Shown here in pieces: positions 26,223 to 34,894 of a stretch of DNA of 64,000 bases (position 1 is its first letter; each line of letters begins with the position of its first letter). The stretch covers positions 558,001-622,000 of the forward strand of contig NZ_QNRH01000001.1 in NCBI RefSeq assembly GCF_003314995.1. The letters are read 5' to 3'. This DNA comes from Pseudochrobactrum asaccharolyticum. Lineage in GTDB: Bacteria > Pseudomonadota > Alphaproteobacteria > Rhizobiales > Rhizobiaceae. Below the pieces are notes generated by a model. It did not search any database and was not told where the DNA came from. It worked only from the letters and a program-made list of their open reading frames with translations. The translations under genes were made by a program, and so were the position numbers.

Positions 26223-26435
26223 TTAGCGGGTTTTGGGTGGCTGAACCATCCACCACAGCAGATACATTGCCGGAAGAATCCAAAGGAAACCGGTGAAGAA
26301 GAAATAGGCGAGCTGCACCCAGACTGAAGACTGGCCGAGATGAGCAACCGCAATAATGGTCGCCAGCAGTGCATAGACTGCAATCAGCACAACAAGCAGA
26401 AAAGTTCCGATCAGTTTTTTCAGGCGTACAGGCAT
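26223..26435 (-). CDS. DUF2842 small membrane protein
   Basis: 70 residues with two membrane helices: MPVRLKKLIGTFLLVVLIAV (helix 1 continuing YALLATIIAVA) and LAYFFFTGFLWILPAMYLLW with a short basic tail. The DUF2842 family is found in alphaproteobacteria, function unknown. The start at 26435 removes ten residues lacking homology. In Rhizobiales it often lies next to ctaA, which is the case here (divergent). Confidence 0.85.
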   Translation of the reverse strand: MPVRLKKLIGTFLLVVLIAVYALLATIIAVAHLGQSSVWVQLAYFFFTGFLWILPAMYLLWWMVQPPKTR

Positions 26436-26635
26436 ATTTCTCACTCCGTCTCCCCACTCATACACCAGACAGATTTAAATCTGAAATGTTTTAATCCATT
26501 GTTGATAACCGCGAGGTCACCGTAAATTGACGTGGGAACTAAAAACAGCGTCTGCGTGTCGCGCGCTGTTGGCTTGTATTCATGGGGCTCATGCGGCATG
26601 TAATTGCAGGGCGGAATTCAGGCGGAGCAGAATTG

Positions 26636-27721
26636 ATGATCACAGATTATGCCGCATTACCGGCAAAACAACAGCCGGTCAGTGCTAACCACGATAAGAA
26701 CCGTAAACTGGTGCGGTGGTGGCTCTATGCGGTGTTTGTGGTGCTGATTGCCATTGTTATGGTGGGCGGCGCAACGCGTATGACCGGTTCTGGCCTGTCG
26801 ATTACCGAATGGAAGCCGATTCACGGTGTTATTCCGCCGCTTAATCATGCGGAATGGCTTGAGGAGTTCGATAAATACCGCCAGATTCCGCAATATCAGC
26901 AGATCAACAAAGGTATGGCACTGGAAGAGTTCCAGTTCATTTTCTGGTGGGAATGGGCGCATCGTATGCTGGCGCGCTTTGTCGGCTTTCTGGTAGCAAT
27001 TCCGCTGATTTTCTTCTGGGTAACAGGTCGTTTGCAGGATGGTTTGAAAGCACGGATGCTGGGTATTCTGGCTCTCGGCGGTCTGCAGGGCGCAATCGGC
27101 TGGTGGATGGTGGCATCAGGTCTGAGCGTGCTGACATCTGTGAGCCAGTATCGTTTGGCCGTGCATCTTACAATGGCCTGTATCATCATTGTTGCGGTGT
27201 TCTATGTGGCGCGGGGACTGGCTGAATATACGGAAAAACCAGCGCAGAAAAATGTGCAACGCTTTGCCGGATGGCTGGTTTTCGCGGTTCTGGTGCAGAT
27301 TTATCTCGGTGGTCTGGTTGCGGGGCTTCATGCCGGCCTGACCTATAATACATGGCCGCTGATGGATGGCGCAATTATTCCGTCTGATCTGTTCACCAAC
27401 CAGCCTTATTGGCGCAACCTGTTTGAGAACCCGAAAACCGTGCAGTTCATTCACCGCATGTTTGCCTATACGGTTCTGGTGCTTGCAGTGCTGCATGTTG
27501 TGCAAACTCATCGCTATGCTTCCGGCACAACCCATGCACGGCGCTCTGTGGTGCTGCTTGGCCTGATTCTGATGCAGGCAGCGATCGGCATCGTCGCCTT
27601 GCTGACCATGGTGCCGATTGAGTGGGGGCTGGCGCATCAGGGCTTTGCTCTGGTGGTGCTAAGCTTTGCTGTTGCGCACTGGCGTGCCTGCAAAGGCGCC
27701 TATGCCGTGCGCCACGCTTAA
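26636..27721 (+). CDS. ctaA: Heme A synthase (COX15/CtaA family)
   Basis: 361 residues, about eight membrane helices. The enzyme oxidises the methyl group of heme O to the formyl group of heme A for cytochrome aa3 oxidase, in the inner membrane. Heme-ligating histidine contexts are visible: [44 protein letters not shown] and [13 protein letters not shown]; also [20 protein letters not shown] and [17 protein letters not shown]. The start was moved to MITDYA at 26636, after GGAGCAGA. It links functionally with the bc1 chaperone and complex I elsewhere in the window. Confidence 0.95.
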   Translation: MITDYAALPAKQQPVSANHDKNRKLVRWWLYAVFVVLIAIVMVGGATRMTGSGLSITEWKPIHGVIPPLNHAEWLEEFDKYRQIPQYQQINKGMALEEFQFIFWWEWAHRMLARFVGFLVAIPLIFFWVTGRLQDGLKARMLGILALGGLQGAIGWWMVASGLSVLTSVSQYRLAVHLTMACIIIVAVFYVARGLAEYTEKPAQKNVQRFAGWLVFAVLVQIYLGGLVAGLHAGLTYNTWPLMDGAIIPSDLFTNQPYWRNLFENPKTVQFIHRMFAYTVLVLAVLHVVQTHRYASGTTHARRSVVLLGLILMQAAIGIVALLTMVPIEWGLAHQGFALVVLSFAVAHWRACKGAYAVRHA

Positions 27722-27727
27722 AACAAG

Positions 27728-27752
27728 AAGCCCGCAAAATGCGGGCTTTTTT
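27728..27752. terminator. Terminator between ctaA and kinase gene
   Basis: AAGCCCGC-aaaat-GCGGGCTT followed by T5. It overlaps the stop of the convergent minus-strand kinase gene by two bases and probably serves ctaA. Confidence 0.88.
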
Positions 27753-28602
27753 ATGGGCAAGTTTCAAGGCGTAGTTTGCGCAATGCGGATGCTATTTTCA
27801 GTTCCCGCGCTTCGTCCGCATCATTGCCGTCCTCGCGGTGCCATGCAGCCGAGAGGCAGCCATAGCAAAAGGCATAATCGAGAATATAGGATGCAGGCTT
27901 GCCGATAGTTTCTGAGAAAATCTCAGCCATAGCCAGTGCTCTGCGCCCGTCAAGGCAGAGATCATCGCGATCAAGCGGGTTGTAAAACAGATTGGCACAG
28001 TCAAAGGCTGCATCGCCGCACAGTCCGTGCGGATCAATAGCCAGCCAGCCACGCGAACTTTGAATAATGTTCTCATGATGCAGATCGCCATGCAGAGCGA
28101 TGATCTCATGCGGTTGATTGAGCAAATGCAATGCCAGTCCGGCTGCATCGGCGTAGATGTCCTGCGCGGCATTAGCCAGATCAAACAGGCTTTTGAAATG
28201 CTTGCGCAGAGGCTGCAATTCAGACGGCAGCACCTGACCGGAGGGACTGTGCAGAACACGGATCACATCTGCAGCGATACGGATTGTTTCCGCATCATGT
28301 CCGGCATCCAGATGCGCTTTGAGATCATAATCACCGGCATATTCCAGCAGCATCATGGTGGGATCAAGCCGGAGGTCGAGAAGCCGGATAGCGCCATGAC
28401 CATCGCGCTCACGCATATAATAAGCGCCACGCAGCTCTTCATGACCTGCAGGTTTTAGTATTTTCACAATCACCGGAGAGTTCTCCTCTCCGGTGATTGT
28501 TGCTTTCCAGATATGGCTGGAATTGGTGTCAGCCAGCAGTGTTGCAGAGGTAATCTGCCAATGTGCCGGAAACTCCGGCGACGTCACTTGCAACTGTTGC
28601 AT
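27751..28602 (-). CDS. APH(6)/hydroxyurea-type phosphotransferase family protein
   Basis: 283 residues of the aminoglycoside/hydroxyurea antibiotic-resistance kinase family (APH_6_hur). The kinase-like fold shows PVIVKILKPAGHEELRGAYY (ATP-site lysine), MMLLEYAGDYDLKAHL (hinge), the catalytic loop IIALHGDLHHENIIQ with Asp, and WLAIDPHGLCGDAAFDCANL (metal-binding Asp and the WLAIDP signature shared with StrB). Chromosomal members may act on streptomycin-like drugs or on natural metabolites, so resistance is not shown. Followed 6 bases upstream by argC, same strand, likely one transcript. Confidence 0.86.
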   Translation of the reverse strand: MQQLQVTSPEFPAHWQITSATLLADTNSSHIWKATITGEENSPVIVKILKPAGHEELRGAYYMRERDGHGAIRLLDLRLDPTMMLLEYAGDYDLKAHLDAGHDAETIRIAADVIRVLHSPSGQVLPSELQPLRKHFKSLFDLANAAQDIYADAAGLALHLLNQPHEIIALHGDLHHENIIQSSRGWLAIDPHGLCGDAAFDCANLFYNPLDRDDLCLDGRRALAMAEIFSETIGKPASYILDYAFCYGCLSAAWHREDGNDADEARELKIASALRKLRLETCP

Positions 28603-28608
28603 AATGGC

Positions 28609-29541
28609 TTAGCTCAAACCGAGCATCAGGTTCATATTCTGCACAGCTGCACCTGATGCACCTTTGCCGAGATTATCCAGCACAGCCACCAGATTGATCT
28701 GCTTGCCACCTTCTGAACCGAAGACGAAGAGGTTCATGCCGTCTGTATCAGCCAGCATTTCCGCATCGACGCGCGCCATTGCAGTACTCTCTTCCAGAGG
28801 GACAACACGCACAACCTTCTGGCCGGAATAATGAGCGGTGAGCTCCTTATGCACATCTGCCAGTGTCGGCTTGCCTTTGAGGTGGTCAAGATAGACCGGA
28901 ACCTGCACGATCATCCCCTGCGGGAAACGACCGACACTTGGGGCAAAAATCGGCGCATGGTCGAGTTTGCCATACATCTGCATTTCCGGCAGGTGTTTAT
29001 GTTTGAGGTTCAGACCATAGAGGAAGTTGTTTTCCGTCATATGTTCCGGATGGTTCACATCTTCCATCTGGGTAATCATCTGTTTGCCGCCGCCGGTATA
29101 GCCGGAGACAGCATTCACAGTTACCGGATAGTCGCTGTTCATCAGCCCTGCATCGCGCAGCGGGCGGATCAGCGAAATTGCGCCGGTCGGATAGCAGCCC
29201 GGATTGGCTACCAGACGTGCTTCACGGATGCGCTGTGCCTGCAAAGCTTCCAGCTCTGCAAAGCCATAGACCCAGCTGGAATGCGTGCGGTGTGCCGTGG
29301 ACGTGTCGATAATACGGGTGGCATGACCTTCAAGCAGAATGACAGCCTCACGCGAGGCATCATCCGGCAGGCAGAGAATAGCAATGTCAGCCGAGCGCAG
29401 CAGATCAGCGCGCAGGTCTTTATTACGTCGCTCTTCTTCCGGAATAGACAGGATTTCCAGATCAGTGCGACCGGCAAGACGTGTGCGGATCTGCAGACCC
29501 GTTGTGCCATGTTCGCCGTCAATAAAGATTTTCGGTTTCAT
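28609..29541 (-). CDS. argC: N-acetyl-gamma-glutamyl-phosphate reductase, short (type 2) form
   Basis: 310 residues, the ArgC type 2 length. It reduces N-acetylglutamyl phosphate with NADPH in arginine synthesis. [20 protein letters not shown] is the nucleotide-binding start, and the catalytic Cys is in [20 protein letters not shown]. Further family segments are [15 protein letters not shown] and [20 protein letters not shown]. In many alphaproteobacteria argC follows rpsI; here it is separated by about 2 kb of other genes on the same strand. The kinase gene is 6 bases downstream. Confidence 0.95.
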   Translation of the reverse strand: MKPKIFIDGEHGTTGLQIRTRLAGRTDLEILSIPEEERRNKDLRADLLRSADIAILCLPDDASREAVILLEGHATRIIDTSTAHRTHSSWVYGFAELEALQAQRIREARLVANPGCYPTGAISLIRPLRDAGLMNSDYPVTVNAVSGYTGGGKQMITQMEDVNHPEHMTENNFLYGLNLKHKHLPEMQMYGKLDHAPIFAPSVGRFPQGMIVQVPVYLDHLKGKPTLADVHKELTAHYSGQKVVRVVPLEESTAMARVDAEMLADTDGMNLFVFGSEGGKQINLVAVLDNLGKGASGAAVQNMNLMLGLS

Positions 29542-29916
29542 TTGAATTTTGCCTTATAGGTAGAGAATTCATGCGGTTAGAGATTTTTGATGAATCAACC
29601 TGTAAAGCAGTTGATTCATTATGTCAGGTACTATCTTTTTCGGCCAGATATCCAGCCAGATCTCTGGCCGGATATATCGGATAATGCATGGCAACTTTTC
29701 TGCCTGCAATGTAGTGGCTGCAGACATTATACATTATTGTGTTCTGTAGATGTTTTTACAGCCAGTATTGAAGCTAGTGTGAATAGGGAATCATAATTGT
29801 TTTCGGTTGCGCTCAAAACTGTATTTTTAACAAAATGAGGCTTGCGTGGTGTTGCGCTGAAGCAACACTACGCAAGCTGATAGCAAGAAAAACATATATG
29901 CATTTAGTGACACTGT
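29542..29916. other. Palindrome-rich gap between argC and the unknown gene
   Basis: 375 bases without a supported gene. Three inverted repeats stand out: ATGAATCAAC/GTTGATTCAT (29590-29619), CGGCCAGA/TCTGGCCG (29641-29670), and a 16-bp stem with one mismatch (29840-29877, arms GCTTGCGTGGTGTTGC and GCAACACTACGCAAGC, loop of 6). None is followed by a T-tract. The argC promoter must lie within the first ~60 bases. Confidence 0.55.
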
Positions 29917-30264
29917 ATGCAGAATTTCTTTCGCTCCGTCTTCCATTCAGAGCAGAGATCATTCACGCTTTTGCCAGTAGACATTCAAGCTTTGAGAGAA
30001 GAGATGTTCATACCGCATTATTGGAAGGTTTTATTAGATGGATATGGTGAAGTTGAGAGTGGTGATGTCATTACAAAAGATGGCGAGATAATAGGCACAT
30101 GGTCTCTTGTTGACGATGTTTTCTATACTTTTACCCCAGATGGAGAGGAAGATTATCTCTTTTTTGATCCATTTTTAGGACTGCTATGTTGCAATATAGC
30201 TGAATGGCATGCGGAAAAAGAAGCCGCGCAGGGAGTTCTGGGAGTTGCGCAGACAGATGGTTAG
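29917..30264 (+). CDS. Unknown protein, possible acquired gene
   Basis: 115 residues, no family recognised. The middle has an orderly alpha/beta character (HYWKVLLDGYGEVESGDVIT, KDGEIIGTWSLVDDVFYTFT, PDGEEDYLFFDPFLGLLCCN) and many acidic and aromatic residues, which argues for a real soluble protein. Base composition is more AT-rich than neighbours and it is the only plus-strand gene between argC and rplM, so acquisition or a remnant of a mobile unit is possible. No ribosome site is strong; the ATG at 29917 is the longest sensible start. Confidence 0.5.
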   Translation: MQNFFRSVFHSEQRSFTLLPVDIQALREEMFIPHYWKVLLDGYGEVESGDVITKDGEIIGTWSLVDDVFYTFTPDGEEDYLFFDPFLGLLCCNIAEWHAEKEAAQGVLGVAQTDG

Positions 30265-30281
30265 AAATAACCGAGTCTGAG

Positions 30282-30752
30282 TTATATGGTATATTCAGAA
30301 CCGGATTTTCGCCATTCAAAAAGAATATCCGGTTCCTTTTCTTCATTGTCATGACCGTCAGTTTGATCGATTGCCGTAAAGCCGTGCTTCCCGTAGAATT
30401 TCTGCGCCTGAATATTGCGCTGGAATGTCCATAGTTGCAGGTGCGATAATGTCTGCTGTGCTTGTTTAAGCAGGGTGCTGCCGATGCCGCGCCCCTGAAA
30501 CTCAGGCAAAATATAAAGCTGCTCAATCCATCCTGTTTTAAAGGCGATAATGCCAGCCATTTCAGGTGCAAAGGCTGTCCAGACCTCACATTGCGGAAAG
30601 ATACAGTTTTCATAGAACCATTGATCTTCTTGCGGTGTATGCAGCCCTTTAAGCCACGGCAGACGATCATCAAATGATGCCCGATGAATGCGGGAAGCCT
30701 GCGCCATTTCAGGCAGGTCTAAACGCTTCAATGTGAAGTTATGAGCTGTCAT
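30282..30752 (-). CDS. GNAT family N-acetyltransferase
   Basis: 156 residues. Motif A reads IEQLYILPEFQGRGIGSTLL with the Q/R-x-x-G-x-G/A acetyl-CoA loop; then LQLWTFQRNIQAQKFYGKHG is motif B. N-terminal FTLKRLDLPEMAQASRIHRA is typical for this subtype. Its start overlaps the stop of the upstream monooxygenase gene by 4 bases (ATGA), so the two are translationally coupled. Substrate unknown. Confidence 0.88.
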   Translation of the reverse strand: MTAHNFTLKRLDLPEMAQASRIHRASFDDRLPWLKGLHTPQEDQWFYENCIFPQCEVWTAFAPEMAGIIAFKTGWIEQLYILPEFQGRGIGSTLLKQAQQTLSHLQLWTFQRNIQAQKFYGKHGFTAIDQTDGHDNEEKEPDILFEWRKSGSEYTI

Positions 30753-31108
30753 TTGGTTTTAGAGCTTTCAGCATGAAAGCCGTAAGCGCGCTCAACACGG
30801 GCAATGCGCAAAGCATAGGTTTCATACCACATAGCACGGCCTTGCTTCTGCGCGGCAAGATGATCGATATTGCGCTTCCAGTTACGAATGCTTTCCTCAT
30901 CACGCCAGTAAGAATTGGTAATGCCGAAGCCGCTTGCATCCCGCACGCTCTCGACGCCGAGAAAACCGTCCTGCTTTTCTGCCAGTTCAACCATGTGATC
31001 GGCCATCTCGACATAGCCTGTATCATCATCCGCAGTGCGTTGGGATGAGAAAGCTACAACATAATAAGGTGCAGTGGGAAGGGTGGCGAAGGGAGAGTGA
31101 TTATGCAT
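30749..31108 (-). CDS. Antibiotic biosynthesis monooxygenase (ABM) family protein
   Basis: 119 residues from the ATG at 31108. The ferredoxin-like ABM fold is indicated by YVVAFSSQRTADDDTGYVEM, ADHMVELAEKQDGFLGVESV, RDASGFGITNSYWRDEESIR and NWKRNIDHLAAQKQGRAMWY. Family members include quinone and heme monooxygenases, but many are of unknown function; a catalytic assignment is not possible here. Coupled with the downstream GNAT gene. Confidence 0.85.
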   Translation of the reverse strand: MHNHSPFATLPTAPYYVVAFSSQRTADDDTGYVEMADHMVELAEKQDGFLGVESVRDASGFGITNSYWRDEESIRNWKRNIDHLAAQKQGRAMWYETYALRIARVERAYGFHAESSKTK

Positions 31109-31190
31109 GAAACAGAATCCTGAGGCTTGGTGATGTGAAAGCATAAAGACCAAGCATTACAGCTGACAGCCGCTACTCTGTCGCATGAAA

Positions 31191-31222
31191 TAAAAAAAAG
31201 CGGATCCGAAGATCCGCTTTTC
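31191..31222 (-). terminator. Terminator of the rplM-rpsI operon
   Basis: On the minus strand GCGGATC-TTCG-GATCCGC is a 7-bp stem with a stable UUCG tetraloop, followed by T8. It lies 24 bases past the rpsI stop. Confidence 0.92.
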
Positions 31223-31245
31223 TGTCGTTCGTAAGCGATAAAAGA

Positions 31246-31725
31246 TTAGCGCTTGGAGAACTGGAAGCTACGACGGGCTTTCGCCTTACCGTATTTCTTA
31301 CGTTCTACAACACGGCTGTCGCGTGTCAGGAAGCCGCCCTTCTTGAGGACTGCGCGCAGAGCTGGTTCGTAGTAAGTCAGAGCTTTTGAAATGCCGTGAC
31401 GAACTGCACCGGCCTGACCGGACAGACCACCGCCAGCAACAGTCGCGATGATGTCAAACTGACCAGCGCGGTTTGCTGCAACGATTGGCTGCTGCAGAAC
31501 CATCTGCAGAACCGGACGAGCAAAGTATGCATTGAACTCTTTGCCGTTTACGATGATCTTGCCTGTGCCTGGCTTTACCCAAACGCGTGCAATCGCATCT
31601 TTACGCTTACCGGTCGCATAAGAACGTCCGAGAGCGTCGACTTTTTTAACGTGAACCGGAGCTTCAGGAGCAGCAACTGCTGCAACTGTGCCAAGTTCTT
31701 CGAGCGAGTTGAGCTGCTCAGCCAT
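31246..31725 (-). CDS. rpsI: 30S ribosomal protein S9
   Basis: 159 residues, the alphaproteobacterial length with an N-terminal extension before the universal core. The core reads [60 protein letters not shown] and ends with the S9 signature [17 protein letters not shown], whose basic tail contacts P-site tRNA. Its ATG overlaps the rplM stop by one base (TAATG), which couples the two. A strong terminator follows. Confidence 0.98.
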   Translation of the reverse strand: MAEQLNSLEELGTVAAVAAPEAPVHVKKVDALGRSYATGKRKDAIARVWVKPGTGKIIVNGKEFNAYFARPVLQMVLQQPIVAANRAGQFDIIATVAGGGLSGQAGAVRHGISKALTYYEPALRAVLKKGGFLTRDSRVVERKKYGKAKARRSFQFSKR

Positions 31726-32189
31726 TATGCGTTCCTCTTATTTTTGCTGTTCAAAGCGCCGATGTCGAGGACTTCTGGCTGCTGTGCTTCGTGCTGGTGG
31801 TCAGCGCCTGCATAAACGCGCAGGTTTTTCATCTGACGACGGCCGAGCGGACCGCGCGGAACCATACGTTCAATCGCCTTCTCAACGACGCGTTCAGGGA
31901 AACGGCCTTCGAGGATCTGACGAGCTGTACGTTCTTTAATACCGCCTGGGTGGCCAGTGTGCCAGTAGTAAACCTTGTCGGTGTACTTCTTGCCGGTCAG
32001 AACTACCTTGTCCGCATTGATGATGATGACATTGTCACCGTCGTCAACGTGTGGAGTAAAGGTTGGTTTGTTCTTACCGCGCAGAATGTTGGCGACCTGA
32101 GAAGCGAGACGACCGAGAACAACGCCTTCAGCGTCGATCAGGATCCACTTCTTCACCACTTCTGCTGGCTTCTGGGAAAAAGTTGCCAT
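31725..32189 (-). CDS. rplM: 50S ribosomal protein L13
   Basis: 154 residues from MATFSQKP at 32189; the 46 upstream residues of the open frame are leader. L13 signature [60 protein letters not shown] followed by [11 protein letters not shown]. Binds 23S rRNA early in large subunit assembly. First gene of the rplM-rpsI operon. L13 is autogenously regulated in some bacteria; I see no defined leader structure here. Confidence 0.98.
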   Translation of the reverse strand: MATFSQKPAEVVKKWILIDAEGVVLGRLASQVANILRGKNKPTFTPHVDDGDNVIIINADKVVLTGKKYTDKVYYWHTGHPGGIKERTARQILEGRFPERVVEKAIERMVPRGPLGRRQMKNLRVYAGADHQHEAQQPEVLDIGALNSKNKRNA

Positions 32190-32647
32190 TGAAGTTATCC
32201 TTGGAAATAATCCTTGCAACAGAGACTGGAGCAAGGCTTTTTTTGTTGCTTGTGTTCCGGCAGAAATCTGCTCGTAACAAATGAAAACCGCCCATCTTTG
32301 ACAGATGCACGCTTTCTGGCTGTGCAATACAGTGCTGCTGGAAACACGTCAAGTGCAGTGAAATGGCGTTATTTTGAAATAAATGTTTAAAATCAATGAT
32401 TTAAAAATGCGGTAATATGTTACCCTATTAATTATCGCCGGTTTTACCCTTTGATAGGCACTATATAGACGTGACTCTTTAATTGCTGCCGATAAGAACC
32501 TAAAGCATGTCGCAGCTAAATGTATTCATTAGCGTTGGCGAACATGCGATAATCACAAAGAATCTAGAGCGAGCGCAGTGGGTACGATTAAACGCAACAC
32601 GCTCTAGATTAGCTTTCACATAACCGAGCATGAAAACGGAGAGTTCC
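32190..32647. other. Long rplM leader/promoter region
   Basis: 458 bases between divergent rplM and the CoA-binding gene, no ORF. AT-rich around 32380-32480; contains the GAGC-ended palindromic element 32561-32610. Promoters for both genes are expected here but none is clean enough to mark. Confidence 0.45.
32561..32610. repeat. Rhizobial GAGC-ended palindromic intergenic element
   Basis: AATCTAGAGC (32561-32570) and GCTCTAGATT (32601-32610) are perfect 10-bp terminal inverted repeats around a 30-base centre. Same family as the element at 16958-17006. Confidence 0.7.
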
Positions 32648-33064
32648 ATGAATGATGAACAAGTAAAATCTATCCTGCAGACCAAACATGTCATTGCGCT
32701 GGTCGGGGCTTCTCCGAATGAAGATCGTCCGAGCTTTGGTGTCATGAAATATCTGCTGGAGCATGGTTATAAAGTTATTCCGGTTAATCCGGGGCAGGCG
32801 GGCAAACAGATACTTGGTCAGGCCGTTTATGCTTCACTGGCAGATATTCCGGAAAAGATCGAAATTGTTGATGTTTTCCGTGCTTCTAACGCAGTGCCTG
32901 CCATTGTGGACGAAATTCTGGCGCTGAAAACACAGCCTGATGTTTTGTGGTTGCAGCTTGAAATCAGCCATGAAGGAGCGGAAGCCAAAGCGCGCGCTGC
33001 GGGGATGCAGGTGGTGACCAATATGTGCACCAAACAACAGCATCAGCGCCTGATCGGAGCATAA
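32648..33064 (+). CDS. CoA-binding domain protein (YccU-like)
   Basis: 138 residues from MNDEQ at 32648. A Rossmann-like CoA-binding fold: ILQTKHVIALVGASPNEDRP, SFGVMKYLLEHGYKVIPVNP, EKIEIVDVFRASNAVPAIVD and the end VVTNMCTKQQHQR typical of the YccU family. These proteins bind CoA without known catalysis. It lies directly upstream of the O-acetylhomoserine sulfhydrylase gene, an arrangement seen in other Rhizobiales; a shared role in sulfur or CoA metabolism is only inference. Confidence 0.88.
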   Translation: MNDEQVKSILQTKHVIALVGASPNEDRPSFGVMKYLLEHGYKVIPVNPGQAGKQILGQAVYASLADIPEKIEIVDVFRASNAVPAIVDEILALKTQPDVLWLQLEISHEGAEAKARAAGMQVVTNMCTKQQHQRLIGA

Positions 33065-33180
33065 ACAGATTTATCGGTAGCCGGTGTCTGCGCGAAACGG
33101 AAAAAGATAATAGTTTGCGTGAATTATAGCGTTAAGTGGAATCTTTTTCTTTGCTTGTGGGGAAGTAAAATCCTAACCTG

Positions 33181-33203
33181 TCCCAAAGTTTTTATTTTGG
33201 GAG
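33181..33203 (+). promoter_or_regulatory. Hairpin covering the metY ribosome-binding site
   Basis: TCCCAAA (33181-33187) pairs with TTTGGGA (33196-33202) across an 8-base loop. The 3' arm contains the GGGA of the Shine-Dalgarno GGGAG (33199-33203), 6 bases before the ATG. Translation control by this hairpin is possible. Confidence 0.55.
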
Positions 33204-33209
33204 TAGAGA

Positions 33210-34496
33210 ATGTCTAAGCGCAGCCCCGGTTTTGATACCCTTGCCATCCATGCAGGCGCCAAGCCGGACCCGACAACCGGTGCCCGCACCACGCCGATTT
33301 ATCAGACCGCATCTTATGTTTTTGATGATGTTGATCATGCTGCCGCACTGTTCGGCCTGCAGGCATTCGGCAATATCTATACCCGCCTGACTAACCCGAC
33401 CACAGCCGTTCTGGAAGAGCGCGTTGCAGCGCTTGAAGGCGGTACAGCAGCTGTTGCCACCGCATCCGGCCATGCTGCACAGTTGCTGGTATTCCACAAT
33501 CTGCTGCGTACCGGCGACAATTTTGTTGCTGCGAACAAGCTTTACGGCGGTTCGATCAATCAGTTCGGCAATGCCTTCAAGTCTTTCGGCTGGGAAGTGC
33601 GCTGGGGTGATGTGGATGATGTTTCCAGCTTTGAGAAACAGATCGACGACAAAACTCGTGCGATTTTCATTGAAAGTCTGGCCAATCCGGGCGGTATCGT
33701 TGTTGATATCGCTGCTATTGCGGAAATTGCACATAAGCATGGTCTGCCGCTGATCGTTGATAATACAATGGCGTCGCCATATCTGATCCGCCCAATTGAA
33801 CATGGTGCAGATATTGTTGTGCATTCGCTGACCAAATTCATCGGCGGTCATGGCAATTCTATGGGCGGTATTCTGGTCGATGGCGGTACTTTCGACTGGT
33901 CGAAATCCGGCAATTACCCGATGCTGAGCGAACCACGTCCTGAATATGCCGGTGCAGAACTGCACAAAACTTTCGGCAATATTGCTTTTGCCATTGCAGC
34001 ACGCACACTTGGTTTGCGCGATTTTGGTCCGGCGATTTCTCCGTTCAACTCGTTCCAGATTCTGGCGGGTATTGAAACTCTGCCGCTGCGTATTCAACGC
34101 CATTGCGACAATGCGCTGAAAGTGGCTCAGTGGCTGGAAAAGCACGAGAAAGTTTCATGGGTGCGTTATGCCGGTCTGCCAACCGACAAATATCATGCTC
34201 TGCAGCAGAAATATTCGCCTAAAGGCGGCGGCGCGGTTTTCACCTTCGGTCTGAAGGGCGGCTATGAAGCCGGTAAGACATTTGCGAACTCGCTGGAACT
34301 GTTCTCACTGCTGGCAAATATCGGTGATACCCGCTCGCTGGTTATCCATCCGGCATCCACCACCCATCGCCAATTGACAGATGAGCAGAAAGTTGCTGCC
34401 GGTGCAGGGCCGGAAGTGGTGCGTTTGTCGATCGGCATTGAAGATGCTGACGATATTATCGCTGATCTTGAACAGGCTCTGGCAAAGATCGCCTGA
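33210..34496 (+). CDS. metY: O-acetylhomoserine aminocarboxypropyltransferase (sulfhydrylase)
   Basis: 428 residues of the Cys/Met metabolism PLP-enzyme family, in the MetY length class. It makes homocysteine (with sulfide) or methionine (with methanethiol) from O-acetylhomoserine. PLP lysine lies in VHSLTKFIGGHGNSMGG; N-terminal FDTLAIHAGAKPDPTTGART and PIYQTASYVFDDVDHAAALF are typical, as is NIYTRLTNPTTAVLEERVAA and SLVIHPASTTHRQLTDEQ. The cupin gene downstream overlaps by one base (TGATG). Confidence 0.93.
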   Translation: MSKRSPGFDTLAIHAGAKPDPTTGARTTPIYQTASYVFDDVDHAAALFGLQAFGNIYTRLTNPTTAVLEERVAALEGGTAAVATASGHAAQLLVFHNLLRTGDNFVAANKLYGGSINQFGNAFKSFGWEVRWGDVDDVSSFEKQIDDKTRAIFIESLANPGGIVVDIAAIAEIAHKHGLPLIVDNTMASPYLIRPIEHGADIVVHSLTKFIGGHGNSMGGILVDGGTFDWSKSGNYPMLSEPRPEYAGAELHKTFGNIAFAIAARTLGLRDFGPAISPFNSFQILAGIETLPLRIQRHCDNALKVAQWLEKHEKVSWVRYAGLPTDKYHALQQKYSPKGGGAVFTFGLKGGYEAGKTFANSLELFSLLANIGDTRSLVIHPASTTHRQLTDEQKVAAGAGPEVVRLSIGIEDADDIIADLEQALAKIA

Positions 34497-34837
34497 TGTC
34501 GCTGTTGCTGCCTGTAAATACAATGTCTGAACCGGAACTTGGTGCGCCTGCAGAAGGGCGTATCATTTCCGGTAATCCGCAGTTCAGAACATGGAATGCG
34601 GAGGAGACCTCAGACGGGCTTTATGCCGGTATCTGGGAGGCGACTGAAGGCAAGTGGCATGTCGCTTATGATGAGTGGGAGTTCTTCCAGTTGATCAGCG
34701 GTGTGTCTGTGGTGACGGAAGAAGGCAAAGAGCCGGTCACCTTACGGGCAGGCGATAGTTTTATCATCAGACCGGGCTTTAAAGGCACGTGGGAAGTGAT
34801 TGAAACAACTCGTAAAACCTATGTGATAAAGCTTTAA
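34496..34837 (+). CDS. Cupin domain protein (DUF861 / Cupin_3)
   Basis: 113 residues of a single small cupin barrel: GIWEATEGKWHVAYDEWEFF, QLISGVSVVTEEGKEPVTLR and GDSFIIRPGFKGTWEVIETT. DUF861 cupins include ureidoglycolate lyase-like and other sugar or amino acid related proteins; substrate unknown. The coupling to metY suggests a shared transcript. Metal-ligand histidines are few (one in KWHVAY), so metal binding is uncertain. Confidence 0.88.
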   Translation: MSLLLPVNTMSEPELGAPAEGRIISGNPQFRTWNAEETSDGLYAGIWEATEGKWHVAYDEWEFFQLISGVSVVTEEGKEPVTLRAGDSFIIRPGFKGTWEVIETTRKTYVIKL

Positions 34838-34857
34838 ACTTATATTGTCTGAAATAG

Positions 34858-34890
34858 AAAACGCCGCGTCTTGATAGACGCGGCGTTTTT
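34858..34890. terminator. Bidirectional terminator between cupin and P450 genes
   Basis: AAAACGCCGCGTC pairs with GACGCGGCGTTTTT around TTGATA. It terminates metY-cupin and the P450 gene, whose stop is at 34895. Confidence 0.9.
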
Positions 34891-34894
34891 GTTT

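Noticed and set aside
33065-33209. SAM-II riboswitch before metY
   Set aside because: I looked for the P1 stem and conserved pseudoknot strings and did not find them.
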